Shown here one piece after another: positions 42,853 through 56,421 of a stretch of 64,000 nt of DNA. The position numbers were made by a program, and so were the translations under genes. The stretch comes from Lactifluus volemus (taxonomy: Eukaryota > Basidiomycota > Agaricomycetes > Russulales > Russulaceae): NCBI GenBank assembly GCA_022376515.1, contig WTXI01000046.1, positions 62,001 to 126,000 of the forward strand. Direction: 5' to 3'. The notes below the pieces were generated by a model that was given only the letters and a program-made list of their open reading frames with translations, did not search any database and had not been told where the DNA came from. The first letter of the stretch is position 1; the number at the start of each line of letters is the position of its first letter.

Positions 42853-45800
42853 TTGAGGGGATAAGAAAGGTTAGGTAGGTACTTTTCAAAAGGTCGTGAA
42901 AATTTCGTAAAGATATGATGGTACAGCGCGCGAGCGCGAGTACAAAAGTAGAGGAAGGGGAGGGGGAATAGAGGGTAGGACGTGTGGGGGCGAGAGAGAG
43001 AGAGCCACAGAGATGTCTCGGTGGATGCCAAGGTGACTGGCTTTATAAACGAAAAAGTTCATAGCCACCTGTGATTGCAGCTTGATAAAGAAGGGGAGCT
43101 CTGTTGGTGTTCTGGACCTCAAGGGATGATGTCGTAAACGAAAATGAAGGGTTCTGAAGTAGGAGAATAGCCGGCTTCCCGATCGTGCCTTCATAGCCAT
43201 TGAACAGAGAAGCAAGCAACTGGTTGGCCAAATAGCGAATGGCACTCTAAAATTGTTCGGCAACGAGGCGTTGAGGGTCTGGAATCTGGAACGCTTAGCG
43301 ATGATGGATCCGAGAAGGCCGCTCATTGGTGAGCATGGCAGCGTGGCTTTACAAGGAAATCGGATGACAGGCGGTCGCATAAAGGAAGATTTCTGCATGT
43401 GGTAACGTTGATGTAACACCCATTTGACACAAGACAGGGCGTATCGTATGATGGCCTTGTGTTGAACGAGGTTTGAAGGGCAACGCGTGTCTGTAACGTG
43501 TTCAGCGCGTGGCTTGACATAACTGACCATGGCGCACTATTAACTAAATCGTCGCTTTCCGCCATCGCCGCCGCCTCCCGCCGCGCCTACACCCCGCCTA
43601 CTGGTGAGCCGGATAAACATTACGGTTTTTGGATATATAAAATGTATGGAACAGATGGAAGTCATCTGGCACGCCGTATATTGACCCTTTCATTGAAGCA
43701 AACGTTTTGCTTGACGGATCGCATCGACCACTTTACTACTCGCTTGTTCAAACGTTCAAAATGGGATATGACTGAGGAACATGACGTAGCGGGAAGAGGC
43801 CACACCTCACCTGTGAAATCAAATGATAGGGGAAGAAAAAAAGGAAGTAAATATAACATTCGAAGCGCACGTATGCGTAGCCTCGTTGCCTTTCTGTAAA
43901 AAAGCCGATAAGGGACGACGATAAGACCTAGAACGCGCGAGCCTCAAAACTTCCTTCGCGTGTTTCGGGTCTCGGACCTACTCAGAGATATTGGTTTGCC
44001 TGCAGCTGCGCACGGATGATAAGAACTACACGAGGAACTGAAGAAAAAAACGCGATTGGGCAAGGTCTTCTTTATCTTTATTCAAAGGTTCACCCAGAGG
44101 GAGCATTTGTCATCATTAAAAGCAGCGAAGTGCCCGGAATTGAAAACAACTACGTCAGAGCTGTGCATCGCCTGGAACGATGACTATCTCTGCCAGGGGC
44201 TGGGAACGTAGGAAAACGAACGTGCGTTATCCTGAATGAATGGAATACGATGATTGGAGTATGAGGTATGAGGTTATTGTCGGCGGAAGTGCCGGACAGA
44301 TATGAAACGCAACGAGGCCCTGTCGTTGACGAAGAAAGTAACCGAAGTACGGAGAATAGCTCCTTGGTTGACTGGGCATAGTTGGGTGGCACTGGGGGGG
44401 GGAGGGGGCGGTGACCATGAATAGCGAAGCTGATGGTCAAGTCGGCTGTTTGTCTCGAACGTTCGGCAGTGATGATGGATGCTGATCTAGTTATCAAACA
44501 GCTACGTAGCGTAGTAGCGATCTAAAAGTGCCGAGAAGGGCGGTCCGGTGCCTCAAAGGCGACAAAAGGGAGTCGGCGACGGCGTCGGGCAGAGCAAAGT
44601 GGTGCCATTGCTAGAAAAGAAGATGGGATCAAAGAACGTGTGATGGGCAACACAACACGAGGTGTTGGAAGAACCATTTGATACCGCAGCACGGGCCCAG
44701 GCAATGCCCACTTGTACACTGAGACAACATCATCACCATCATCATCACACGAAAACACCCTCCACTACCAAACAAATGACTCTGCAATGTAAATTAGAAA
44801 GAAACGACACGGGGAGGCCGATAATGCGGGGAACACCAACCCATCAACACTGTACAATCGAGCACGCGAAATGAAATAAGCGCTAGACTGCAGAGGAGGG
44901 CGCACTGCGCAAGGTGGTGCCAGCTCGTGATTTCCAGCATTTCATAAAACATAAATCAAACAAACATAGCTGTGTCCCGAAGCCGCCTATAAGAGAGATG
45001 AAATCTAGATCTGGCAGGGCGGAGGTTTGGGCTTCTAACTGCGAGGAGGACGGGTGGCATCAATGAGGGTGGGTGCTTGCATGAGGGGGGCTGAGGGCTA
45101 GCCCTAGTAGAAGATGGGATAACGTACATATGGGCAGGCGATGATCCGTCGTGTAGCGTAAATTCCACGGGGGTTGTCTTGCTTGGTACTGGTTATAACA
45201 AAACAACAAAAAAAAAAGTGCGACAAAATGTAGCCGAAAACGGTGATGGCCTAAGAGGTAATGACCTTACCGGATGCGCGTTTACCACTTTGCAGATCGG
45301 GGGGCGGTGCGTAGTCCGACAGAATGATCTGGGCCCCTCCCCTTCTCCCCCCCACTTCTTAAACACATCGGCAAGATATTTGCCGAAATAAGGCGTAAAA
45401 GTCGCAAGAACACTTGTTGAACAAGCGCGACGGAATTGGCGACGACGGCGCAGTAGAGACAGAAGGAGGGGGAGAAGCCCTGTCATCTTTACCCAACAAT
45501 TAGAACCACACCACAAGTTGAGTCATTTTTTTTCATGGGAGGGATACGTTCTCCTTCTCACACAAGGTCAAATTCCTATAGGGGGAGGAGGGCGATCAGT
45601 TGTGGTACCCGCTATGGTACGACACCATCGCGTATGAGAGCGCCGAGGCACGAGGTACAAGCCTGGAATGAATAGGATCAACCCTCATTTTTTTAAAATT
45701 TAAATCCCTCCCTTTCCCCTCCCCCCCCTCCGTAACACACACGACGTCGCTCGCCTGATGCGTTTGTGCTTTTTGGGGTGCCGCAAAGCTGCTTCAGTGC

Positions 45801-46735
45801 TTCCGTCCGCCGCCTCATACAAATTTGGGCTTACCCGAAAAAAAGCTTGACGAAGGGCGCGTGGGGTAGTAAGCGGGCTCACATGCACCCTACAGCAGTA
45901 GTAAGGTGACTAAAACGGACGCGCCTGTTCCTAACCCCCCCTAATCACGGGGACGTGTCGTGTGAGAGAACCGACAGGGCAAAACTTAACTTAATTGAAC
46001 CAGCTAAGTACAATACGTGACGAGAGAGAGACAAACGAGATTTTTGACGTACAGCCCCCCCTCGGCTGGTATGATAGGTGAGACGAAAAGGACGGCTCGG
46101 TTGTCAGAGAGCGAGACCGAGGGGATAGGTAGCTTGGTGGTGGTGGTTAGGGAAGAGGGTAGCTGGGTTATCCCCTTGGCCCTCGCTCGCAACCTTGGCT
46201 TAGTAGCGACTCGGAGTAGGGCTTGACTCGGGGCTGGCCACATGAAAACAATTATCGTACTGTACAGCATGGCCCGGGGTTCGGACTGTGGTTCTAGGGT
46301 ACAGGGAGAAACCGTGTGATGTATCGACTTAGATTCATCGATCTTCTCTGAACGATTATTATGATCGTGGACAATGGTTAATGATGGTTGTTGAGCTGGC
46401 AATCACGAAGAACAATAATTGCGTAACAATGGGACCCATATGCTTGCATTGACGACCTTTGTTTTTGTTTCCGGCAAGTTGATTCAGTCGAAAAAAGTTG
46501 GCTAGAATACACCTGTGCAATAGGGGGGTACATACAGTACAACAAAACCCAATAACGGATGGACGCGAAGAGAGTAACCAAGCAGCATGATGGCTCGGCC
46601 AAATTATAACCTATCAACCACCGATTCCACCCTTTTCGAGCAACGACGGACGAACATCAGACGATATCTATGAGACGCAGGGTATCCCAAAGAGAACAAC
46701 ATACATGATCTATCACGCACGAGAAGAAGACGACG
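42853..46735. other. Gap between DUF6699-type genes 1 and 2
   Basis: The left part is the promoter side of the gene starting at 42852. No frame shows recognisable domains. Short CAT/CAC microsatellites lie near 44727-44750 and a G run at about 44393. No RNA gene is seen. Confidence 0.35.
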
Positions 46736-47740
46736 TCAAACCGAGGTGAAGGCTCCAGGTGCCATCCGCAGCCCAAACGGGCCACATCCCCACCAGGCGG
46801 TGCGATCGTCTAGGCAGTCGACGCGCTTCACACCCTGTCGCCTGGTGATATCCGCCAGACCGGGCGCACGCGAGCACCGTCGGTAGCACGCCTCGAGCAA
46901 CCTGCGATAGTCATCTTCCGACCGACCCTTGATGACATCGACCTCGTCACGCGATATCGGCTTTTGAAAGTACTCGTAGATCGCCCAAAACACATCTCCG
47001 CATGATACCTTGTGCTTCCTGATCCTGATAGGGTGCCTCAGGTCCTGTGCGAGACCAGTGTTGCAAACGACGACAATCTCGTCCGTCTCGGGAAACACTG
47101 CGGGCACATTGGACGAGAATGCTTCGTTCATATCCACAAAGACGTCCTTGCCCGAGATGCGCTTTGCCTTGGACGGGGGTTCTGAGATGTCCCACACGAC
47201 GTGCGGCCTGTCGGCAGACATTGGATTAGGCGCCAGCCACGGAGCGAGATGTAAGGGGAGGGTGCGTTCTCTCGGCGGCCAAGGCTCTCCGGGGGTCCAG
47301 AACGGTTGTGTGCCTGGGACCGGGACGGCGCCCGTTGGTCCTAAATTCTGGCCGGGTGTAAACGGTGTCGCGGGGATGCTTGGCGTCGTGAGGACTGGAG
47401 TGGGCCAGAATGCAGGTGCGGACGTTCCATGGTGTTGGGGATATGATGGCCATCCAACCATTCCAGGTGCGGGTGCGGCGGCTGGCAGGTTGTATAGCGA
47501 TGTAGGCGGAGACTGAACGTAAGCGGTTGAGACTTGTGGCGTGGTGGGCGCCCAAGAAGAATGCAACGTCAATGGCGGGGCGAGCGGTGTGGCGACGACG
47601 CCCGGGATTGACGTGAGGGGAGTGGGAACGGCATACGGTGAGGGCCTATAGGGTTGTTGATAATACGAGCCAGAAGGAGGAAAAGGCGCCTGGTAAGAGG
47701 CCATTGTTTGACGAGGCATGGATACGGGGTGATGAATCAT
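46736..47740 (-). CDS. DUF6699-type protein 2
   Basis: The minus-strand frame is open from 48415 to the stop at 46736. The first ATG in that frame is at 47740 (MIHHPVSMP), giving 334 aa; I use it as a conservative start. The additional 224 open codons upstream suggest that the real protein may be longer through an upstream exon; they have no ATG but include a hydrophobic NIVIVLICI stretch. The visible protein has a Pro/Ser/Tyr-rich N-terminal half (about 170 residues) and a C-terminal DUF6699-like domain: LPLHLAPWLAPNP, HVVWDISEPP, IRIRKHKVSCGDVFWAIYEYF, then a helix with YRRLLEACYRRC and VKRVDCLDDRTAWWG. Function is unknown. Confidence 0.65.
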   Translation of the reverse strand: MIHHPVSMPRQTMASYQAPFPPSGSYYQQPYRPSPYAVPTPLTSIPGVVATPLAPPLTLHSSWAPTTPQVSTAYVQSPPTSLYNLPAAAPAPGMVGWPSYPQHHGTSAPAFWPTPVLTTPSIPATPFTPGQNLGPTGAVPVPGTQPFWTPGEPWPPRERTLPLHLAPWLAPNPMSADRPHVVWDISEPPSKAKRISGKDVFVDMNEAFSSNVPAVFPETDEIVVVCNTGLAQDLRHPIRIRKHKVSCGDVFWAIYEYFQKPISRDEVDVIKGRSEDDYRRLLEACYRRCSRAPGLADITRRQGVKRVDCLDDRTAWWGCGPFGLRMAPGAFTSV

Positions 47741-48415
47741 TGAGATGGGGGGAGCAGAAAAAGGTCGAGAGATGGTTTGAGGTGATGAAGGTTCTTGTTC
47801 AAGATCGGACGAAGAAAAAAGTCGTTGTTGAGGATAAGGTGTCCCTGGAACGTGACGTGGCTCGGACGCACGACTCGGTTCGGTCACAAAATCGAGATTA
47901 GTCGCATTCTCCTCGCTGATCCCGATGGTCCGAGAGCTCGGCCGACGCGTGTTCAACTCGGTGTCGTCACGCACGCCCTCCCGGTCATATCTCCTTATCC
48001 GCTCCCTCGCCTGAGCAGCTACTGCGATCACACTGGCATATGGGTCATCAGGGAGCCGCTGGGGATCAGAATTACGGCGCGTTGTTAATCGAACGCGTGC
48101 TGAGAAAAGTTTGGGGCCAATATATGAGCAACAGAACGCTGATGCCGCAAGAGAGGGAAGGACGCATACGCTGAGGGTGTCCAGAGTGATGTCTTGGAGG
48201 ATGCGAGGTTGTAGAACGGCGATGTAGGATGGATCGAAGGGGGACTGCGTGTCGATGATTCGGGTGATGCAGATGAGGACGATGACGATGTTCGGGAACG
48301 GCGGCGTGGGACATGGTGAGTAATTCTTCGTTTCGGGGGAATGACGACGATCAATAGGTGAGGAGGAAGAGAAATGTAGCGCGTTGAAAACCAAAATGAT
48401 AGACGTCCTAAGCAA

Positions 48416-51400
48416 GAGTGTTCAAGACCGTGTCTAGAAGAGAAAGTTATAGCTGAGAGTGACTAGGACCCTTATAATAGAGAACTGATTGATACCTCGA
48501 AGGAAGTGAGATACTTCGGCCCAAGCTGGCCTGAGCATGCCCTAACCGTGAGGTCCTTCCCCTAAACGACCTTGAAACGGAAGAGGAGAAGACAAAAGAA
48601 GGAAGATAATGGAGAGATGGCCTTGGTCCGTGAAGCGGGGATGCGATGAAGAGTGGAAGACTGTGGGGGTATCCCTTGGGCTGAGAACAAACACTTATAG
48701 TGGCGTGCGAACCCGATCTTGACGGCCGTCCTAACCCAAATAAGCCCGCCGACGCCGACCCAATGACAACAGTTTTGTATCCTTGCTCGGCCGTCAATTT
48801 TCCTCAAAGGAGATGACTGAGGCTGGATGGTGTGAGCTTGAACGTCTTCATCCAAAGAGGGTAGTAGCACAAACCGTTAACGTCTATATGACTCCGAGAG
48901 AGGGGTCTCACTCTCTCAAGCGCAACGCGAACGGACGGCCCTAAACTGTTGCGATCACACGGAAGCCCCGACTTTTTGATGGGAAGCGGTCAGTCAGCAT
49001 AACTGTTAAAGGGAAAAGGGCCGCTCACGCTCAGGCACCGGCATCGAAAGAGTAAAATGGAGAAACCGGTCAATAACGCGATTCGTTCGTCCAATATCCA
49101 TATATTTGTTTTCGCAGCCCGCGGGATCCAGATATGGATCAGTCCAATGGGAAAAGCGACCCGCATTATTGAGCAACTTGAGCAAAGGCGACGATGACAA
49201 GTGCGCCATCGAATCCAACTATGGCCATTCTGGGGTAGTAGCGCGCCGATGCTCTGTGGGTTAACTGGGACGGATCAGGTATAATTGCGAGTCGATATCG
49301 GGTTATTAGCACGAATGGACGGCGGGCTCAAAACAGGGAAGTTCTGGGTCATAGGGCCCATATTGAAAACTGAATAGTGATTCAACTTGGGAAAACCGTG
49401 CACACGAGAAGAAGGAGCATGGAGCAAGCTACTAGGGGGACTTGTCTCACCTCATCGGCTTCCTCTAACCTAGCCTCCCGGCTCCAACAAGACAGATCTA
49501 TGCGCTTCCCTGTCTGCACCAAAGGCAATTCCTCTATTGCGATAAGTATGGGATATGAGAAATGAGCGACGGTGATGATGGATCATACCCTGTCACGACC
49601 CTGACTCACGGCTACTTGGATAGAATAATTGGCATTGACCAGGAAATGCCAAGTGGAGTAAACGTTGACAGTTTGGATCAATCTTCCACTTCTCCACGGC
49701 AGGGCATCATTAGGATAGCCTCGATATTCACGGACACGTAGTGCAAAGAGCCGACGATTCGTATCCTCGAAGAAGGAAACCACTAAGTTAAGGTACGTGA
49801 GAGGATGGCATGTCCCCCCCGCCGGGTCAGTGGCAATGGAGCAGGGAACAAGCTACGGGGGATCGGTAGACCAATGAAAGATGCGAAGAGGACAGAAATC
49901 GATAGTGCTCGTGCTCATCTACCCAAACTGACACCTCTCCTCTGACTCGTGTTTGCCTCGCGCTTCTCCTCCCCTGCCCTTGCCCCGGCGCTACTCAGGG
50001 GGGTAACCGGTTACCGGTCCGAGTACTTCCCACATTCTCACGTGAGATTGGCCTACGCCCTCTCGTCCATCAACGCCATCGCCGAGTACGCCAATGAGCT
50101 TATGTATGTAGGTAGGTGAAAGCGGAAACAGCTGCGCACTTTGAAGCGTCATGCCATAACAGGGTGCAGATTTGTGCCTGTGTGCATTGGGGAGGGACAT
50201 CATTCACATCGTCGCTCTCCCAATCCCCTGGTCACCACCCTCTTCTAGGGCGTAAACCAACTCTGCATAGGAATAGAACAGGGTACCCAAAAAAAAAATA
50301 AACGTCAGCCCAAACGTAAAGAATTGGCGCCTATCGAAGCCCCCAACACCTGCCATATCGATCACTGTGATTCGCGAAGGTCTACTCTCTGTGGCCACGG
50401 CTTATCGACATCACCGGTCGTACGCACGTATGTCCTTCCTTTCTGCAGGCAAATAGGTGGGGGTGGGCACGAGGTGCAGCCACATATCGAAGGAAAGATG
50501 CCTCGTACACCATTCACGTAACAATGATAACTCGGCCAGGGGGCCAGGAGATATGCCATTCCTGGAGTGAACACTGGACACTGGCAGGCACGGGCACCAC
50601 CGGGTGAGGAGAGAACGATGATGGCATCCGCACGGGAACCATCTTCCCTGTACGGAGACACGATAAGCTGAACAGGTCACAGCCCGGTCTTAGTGGGATT
50701 GATGTACTCGGAGGCTGGCGGCCTCGTGCAGGCAGCATGGGAGGGTAGCTTTTTTTCGAAGGTGGGATAAGCCAGAGGCTAGACTCTCCTCCCCTCCCCC
50801 TTCTTTCATGTGTTTACGATATGTCCGGAACACCGTGACCCTTATCTTTTTCAAGCGAGCAGCATTCGTAGTTCCGGCGACGCAACTGCGGTTGTAAAAG
50901 ACCGAATGCGGAATATGAGGGAAGTCAACTGGCGCCAATCATGTCGCACCCACCTCATGTCTTTTCAAGGGAAAAGAAAAGGCCCACACATCATCACAAA
51001 CAAAAAAACGGGGTGAGGATGCATAGTGACGAGTTGTACGCGTGATCTGGAAGAAGCAACTCTATAAGCATACAGTACAGTATAACATCAGAGGCACACA
51101 AACTCGAGTCACCAACCAGTTGGGAAGTGAACGTGACCTAATAAAACAAACTTTACGCCATCAAAAAGAGGGTGCGCCCCTGGGACTTGGTGAACTTTTT
51201 CGGTATCAGTTACAGTAAGAACTCTGTTGCCTTTGCCAAATCCACGGTTCAGTGATTCGTCACGCAGTTCACGGGTGTAGCGAGCATCACAAAACCTTGT
51301 ACAGTACAGTACACATGAAATGGGAAGCTTTGTGACTGGTGGGGGAGATGTGTGGCGTGGAATTGACATCAGAGGTATGATGAAGAAAACGAGTTGGAGT

Positions 51401-54400
51401 ACGGAACACATGAGACCCGAGACCCGGTGCGATGACGGACGGGCTGCTCAGTGGCATGATGATCATCGTCGATGACGGCAGTTCGGACGCCTCCCCCCTA
51501 TTCCATTGATTGGGGCTGGAAGAGCCGACGGACGGGCAGCGTCATCGCGTTTATTGTTTTATCTTTCCGTCGTCCCTTGATGCTCAACTCGGGCAGCGCC
51601 ACTTCCTTTCTAGTCGTGCGGCGGCGGAAAATATGCCGCCACCAAATAACTAGAGCACACGTGCCACGTGGATGAGAAAGAAAAGAGAAAAACCTCCCAC
51701 GTTTCTCGATTTATACTTTTCTTCAACAACACAAAATACACGTGTTGGATGTAAACTGCCTCAGTACTGCCTCTCTCTGCACCGTTTTTTTTTTTTTACT
51801 AGTCCGTGATGCTCGCCATAATCGTCAACAATGCGTGCGTGTTGTGTTGTGGGGCTAGCTACTAGGCGTGGCTGCCGTCAAGAAGTAGTGCCGCACGCGT
51901 ATTCCACACTGACACCTCCATCATTCCGATCATTCGTACCCGATCCTCCATACCAGAAAAAAAAGGCATTCGACATACCTTTCTACGTATGTGCACGCGA
52001 GATAAGGGGTAGGGCCCCGGGCACGTTTGTTTAAGCCGCAAAACCAAAAAAAGTCAGTCCTGTTGCCAGAAAAACAAAACTGCCGAGAGGAAATTTTGGA
52101 TAAGCGATTTCCGGATCTTGTCAAGAAGCCGAAGGTGGAGGAGGTGCCATAGGATGATTCCAACTTGACGCAATACGATGATGGTGGTGACCAAATTCAC
52201 GCATGTAATTCATATGAAACGGCTTGAAGGTGGCGCTTACTCGAAATGAGAAACAGGGCCAAAGTATTCCACCCCCAGGGACAATCATTGCCTTTTTCTT
52301 GGACTTTGGTTAAATGTCGACTAGTGCACCGTAATGTGGGGATGTATACCGTACCCATGGAAGTGGTGGTGGGAGCGCCGTGGATGTAAGACTCCTCTTT
52401 GAAAAAAGCGATGTTCCGTGAGGCATGTTGCCAAATGACACTGCCGAAGGGACGGACCATAAATAGTCACGCGAGCAACAACAAAAGCAAAAGTGCGAAG
52501 AAAATTAAAAGAGGTGCCAGTTCCTGCATGTAGGTGCCACCCCTCCAGAAAAAAAACGTGGGGAGGCGTGGCGCTGGATGGTGCACAGCCGCATCGTCAT
52601 AAGGCCGCGGATCATAGCAAAAGACGTATTTCGGGGGCAAGAAACTATGACACGTGTACATCAGTGCCAGTGACCGCCACTGGTTTGAACAACGTGGAAA
52701 GGCATGTTTTCACGAGCACAATACAGCACATGGCGCGTATGGATCACTTGGCATCAAGAATCAATAGTTACCGCCACTTCGTTGCAACAAATCCATTCAT
52801 TGTTCTATGAAAAAAAAAATGTGATGGTGACGGTGAGGGAAGTATCGGACTTCCGAACGATTAATCACCACCCAAAGATCAAAAGTGATAGCGGCAGTAT
52901 CAAAACTCGATGTGCCAATAGTTGGTATTGCTTCACGAGGGTCCACGTGCGCAGGCGCAGCCTGTTCTATTGAATTCGAAGGTCTATCGCCGAATGCTCC
53001 GCGCACCAACCATCATTTGGCTCGGCGGTGTCAGTCAGAGAAATGGATATAGTACCCACACACATGAGCCGAGAAGCGGAGTGGTGTGGCGGTGGTGGTG
53101 GGGGATTGAACGTTGAACCAGATAGCTGGGTCCGCTTGCAAACCTGACAAGATTTTCGGGTACCGCCAGTATTCCCGCGGGGATGATAGACGGCCTAGTT
53201 TGGGGTATATGTGTCTCGTTACTATTACCGGTAAGCCAAAGACTCGCGGCATGGCTCAGAACCTGACATTAATCCAACACCGTATCTGTAACACAATGCA
53301 ATAAACCAAAAAGTTGCGCCACCGGACTTGGAAAGGGATATTGGGATAGTCGGGGTTCTTTTGATGGACCTGGTCCTCAGTTGCTACAAATGTCTTAACT
53401 CGTTAGGAGATGCCGAGCAGCGAGCCGGCCGACATTCGATAAACCCAGGAGGCTCTTCTTCTCGTTTCAAATGCGTTCGTTATTTTTGGGATCCTAAACT
53501 CCCAGGGAACAACAACTACAACAACAACCCAAATACAGACAATCTTGGATTCTCACGCGGGGTTAAGGGTTTTTTGCATGCAAAGGATCTGAGAGCGGAG
53601 GGGGAACGGCGTGCCAGTCCCGGTTGTGTGTACCAGGGCCCTTAGTCAAACCAGCCACTGACCCAATCGCCCGGGTTTGATCAAAACAAGCATACGTGGT
53701 CAGTGACAGAAAAGAGAATTCAGTAGTGGCACCCCGTAATACCGTAAGTCCCCCGATTCACCCTCCCCCGAGTGATAGCGGAGCTCCGGGGCTTCCGGAG
53801 CCGGCGCTCTTGTGGCCGCCGACGACTCGGCGACAAGGCGGGTGGGGGCGTCAGAAATTCAAACACGACTACTGAAATAGCTCACCCCACAAAAGCAGAA
53901 AGTTCGTGTACAGTGATGGCGGGAAGAACGAGGCCATCTTTTTCATTGCCGCGGGTCGCGAGGTAGAATCTCCAAGAAGGGAGAAACTACGGGAAGAAAA
54001 GGAGCCACGGAAAATCGTAAATGGGCAGCAGCACATCTTAGATAACTGCACGACCGGGGTTGGGGTAACTCTCGGGCGGAATATATTACGGCAATCATGG
54101 GAGAGGAGAGGGATAGAGTAAGGTGAACAAGACTACGGATGAATACAATGTTCCATCAAAATCCGGGGGATCAGAGATCTGTCAGGGTTATTGTCGTTTC
54201 TCGTTAGCAGATCAACTGGGATACTATCACGTTGCACGCGCAGTCATGAGTCAATGTAATGATGGCTGGTTAGCTACCGTGGAAAGGCCCGAGCGACAGT
54301 GACTATTGTGGTCGCTTAGCAATGCGATGGCGTTTCAGATTTGAGGGTGACGCCTGGTTGAACGGTGACGAAAAGAATACAAATCACGTGGAAAGATGTG

Positions 54401-55680
54401 GCGTTACGGGACACTGGACGGAAATATGGCGCCCTGAATTTCCACACAGCTCTCTGTTGATCAGACGTTGTAGTCGTGGCTGTGATCGCAGTCCAGAGAG
54501 ACAAGGCGGCTAAGAATTATGCACTGTCAATCGTCTGACGCTCGGAATCCAGGGCATCTGAGCTTGCTGTTGCAGGGAGCCTGCCACCGCGTATGGGAAA
54601 TCGACGCACTGACGTGGCAATGGGATATAGATCTTATGATTGAGGTGAGCGCTGTTCCTAAACGGTCAAAATTTGAGTCGGGTCGGCTTGTTCGCCAGAA
54701 GCAGGGGTCCTCGAAATTTGAGGGTTTTATCATGTAAACCGAAAGTGCAATTCTCGGAATAGAAGTGAGTACCAGGACTGGGGATCCTAGGACGATCGCG
54801 GTTTATCTTTTCGCTGGCTGATAGCGTAACCTAGGTATTGTGCTTGTGGGAATTTATGTACGTGTACGTGGTGTGTGAAATCAGGGTTGCGGCAGCGCGG
54901 CGGGGCCCGTAAACGGATAACCTCCGCTCTCTCAAGTGCCAATTGGAGTCATAACTCGTCACCCGAGGAAAGCGCTCCTAGTCCCGCTGGGAAGGTACGA
55001 ATCGAAGGTGAAAGAAGGTTCCGGAAGGGCTGTGCCGGTAGACTGTTGTGGGAGGGAAGAGGGACAGTGGCGGTGTAATATCGTTTCGCATTCCAAGAGG
55101 GTTCCTTGGCATCGGAGACTGTTAGTGGGTGATAAAAGGGGAGTTTACGAGAGAGTATAATGAGAATTGGCCAAGATCGAGGAACGACCCCGCGGGAAGT
55201 AGAGGGCGCAAATCCGGGTTTCCAAAGAGGAGGGGGGGAGGGGACGGCTATACCGCGCACAATGAAGCCGAGCGGAGGCACATGGAACGCACATGGGGTG
55301 AGAGCTGTACGCCGCACGCCATTGTTTTGGAACCTGGCATTTAAGGCTATGTTGGTGATATTCTAATTCGGAATTTCTCCGGTAAAGCAATGCAAAAAAT
55401 ACCAATTTGATTAGTCGCCCGCGCCCGTGGCTATGGCTGAACGACGAGGCGCCTAGTTTTAGGTCCAACTCTTTGGTTGACCGAGTAGTATTAATGTCCT
55501 CTAGCAACCGATCCTCTTATAGTCCATCCTCCCCTCTGCTCTCCGCCTCTGCAACTATTTAACCTTTTCCCCCTCCGGTTATCCATCTAGTCTTTTCCCA
55601 CTAGATTTTTTTCACCAATACACCACCACCATACAGCACACCACTCTCATCCCTCATCACTCCACCACCAACCTTCAGTC
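48416..55680. other. Long gene-poor region
   Basis: More than 7 kb without a recognisable gene, RNA or repeat. Frames are short and mutually overlapping. Several homopolymer runs occur (T at 51786, A at 50290, A at 52808). A 64-codon minus frame at 50204-50398 reads as a membrane helix, but its phenylalanines come from an A run, so I do not call it. Confidence 0.35.
55551..55680 (+). promoter_or_regulatory. Leader and core promoter of DUF6699-type gene 3
   Basis: A TATA-like CTATTTAACC at about 55555 is followed by a pyrimidine-rich CTTTTCCCCCTCC stretch and a CA/CT-rich leader up to the ATG at 55681. CT-rich tracts just upstream of the transcription start are common in highly expressed fungal genes. 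Confidence 0.4.
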
Positions 55681-56421
55681 ATGTCTACTACCAAGGAGCG
55701 ACACGCACGTTTCAACGAGAACCCGGTCGCGGAGGTGCGCTCATTCTCATCACCGGCCTCTTCAACCTCGTCTCTCGCCCCATCACCCGGACCGTCGACA
55801 CCCCCGCCTCTCCCTGAAGTGGGGTTCAGTTCGCCAGCACATCCTCCGTCTCACTCATCAATATCACCATATTCGTCTCCGCAACAATTCCTCGTCTACA
55901 CGCCATCCCCCAACCCCGACTCGCACAATCTCCCCTTCATACCTACCCCTCTTCCTCACAACGTGTACCTCCATCCCTGGTTGGAGGCACCCAACCTGCG
56001 ATATGACACGAGCTATCATCACACCCAGCTTAAATTCCACTTGTCCTCGGCCCAACTCGCCGAACCGGCCACCCACCCACCTTTGCCTACTCTCGCACTT
56101 CGTGTCGGCGGTCTTCCCTGGCAGGTCGTTGTTCGGCCAGATGTTCGTCATTCCCCTGGGGGCGCCATTGTCACTGTCGCCGACGTCCTCTCTGCTATTC
56201 ACATCAATCTTCGCATGCACGTCAAGCCAGATGAATACAAAGCCATAGACAAGTCCAGCAAAGTGGGAATCTACGACGCATTCAAACGTCGCGTTGGCAA
56301 TGACCCCTTTCAGCTTGGGAAGGGCCTTCGACGAATCGACTTTTTATGTGGACGCGTTTTCGCTCAAGGTCTCGTCCGTGCGCAGTCGAAGGACAACTTG
56401 TGGGACGTCGTAGTTCGTTGA
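55681..56421 (+). CDS. DUF6699-type protein 3
   Basis: Single exon, 246 aa, starting at the ATG at 55681 (MSTTKERHARF). Residues 1-95 are Ser/Pro-rich. The DUF6699-like domain occupies about 96-246: HPWLEAPNLRYDTSYH, a helix-strand pair, ATHPPLPTLALRVGGLPWQV, VTVADVLSAIHINLRMHV, a basic KRR linker and a closing GLRRIDFLCG. It is the most compact and best conserved of the three paralogues in this window and has an obvious promoter. Function and partners are unknown. Confidence 0.75.
   Translation: MSTTKERHARFNENPVAEVRSFSSPASSTSSLAPSPGPSTPPPLPEVGFSSPAHPPSHSSISPYSSPQQFLVYTPSPNPDSHNLPFIPTPLPHNVYLHPWLEAPNLRYDTSYHHTQLKFHLSSAQLAEPATHPPLPTLALRVGGLPWQVVVRPDVRHSPGGAIVTVADVLSAIHINLRMHVKPDEYKAIDKSSKVGIYDAFKRRVGNDPFQLGKGLRRIDFLCGRVFAQGLVRAQSKDNLWDVVVR

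Noticed and set aside
46736..48415. A single 559-codon protein starting at 48415
   Set aside because: The codon at 48415 is TTG, not ATG, and the first ATG in frame is at 47740. I annotated only the supported part.
50204..50398. Small membrane protein
   Set aside because: The hydrophobic stretch arises from an A/T homopolymer run and there is no supporting context.
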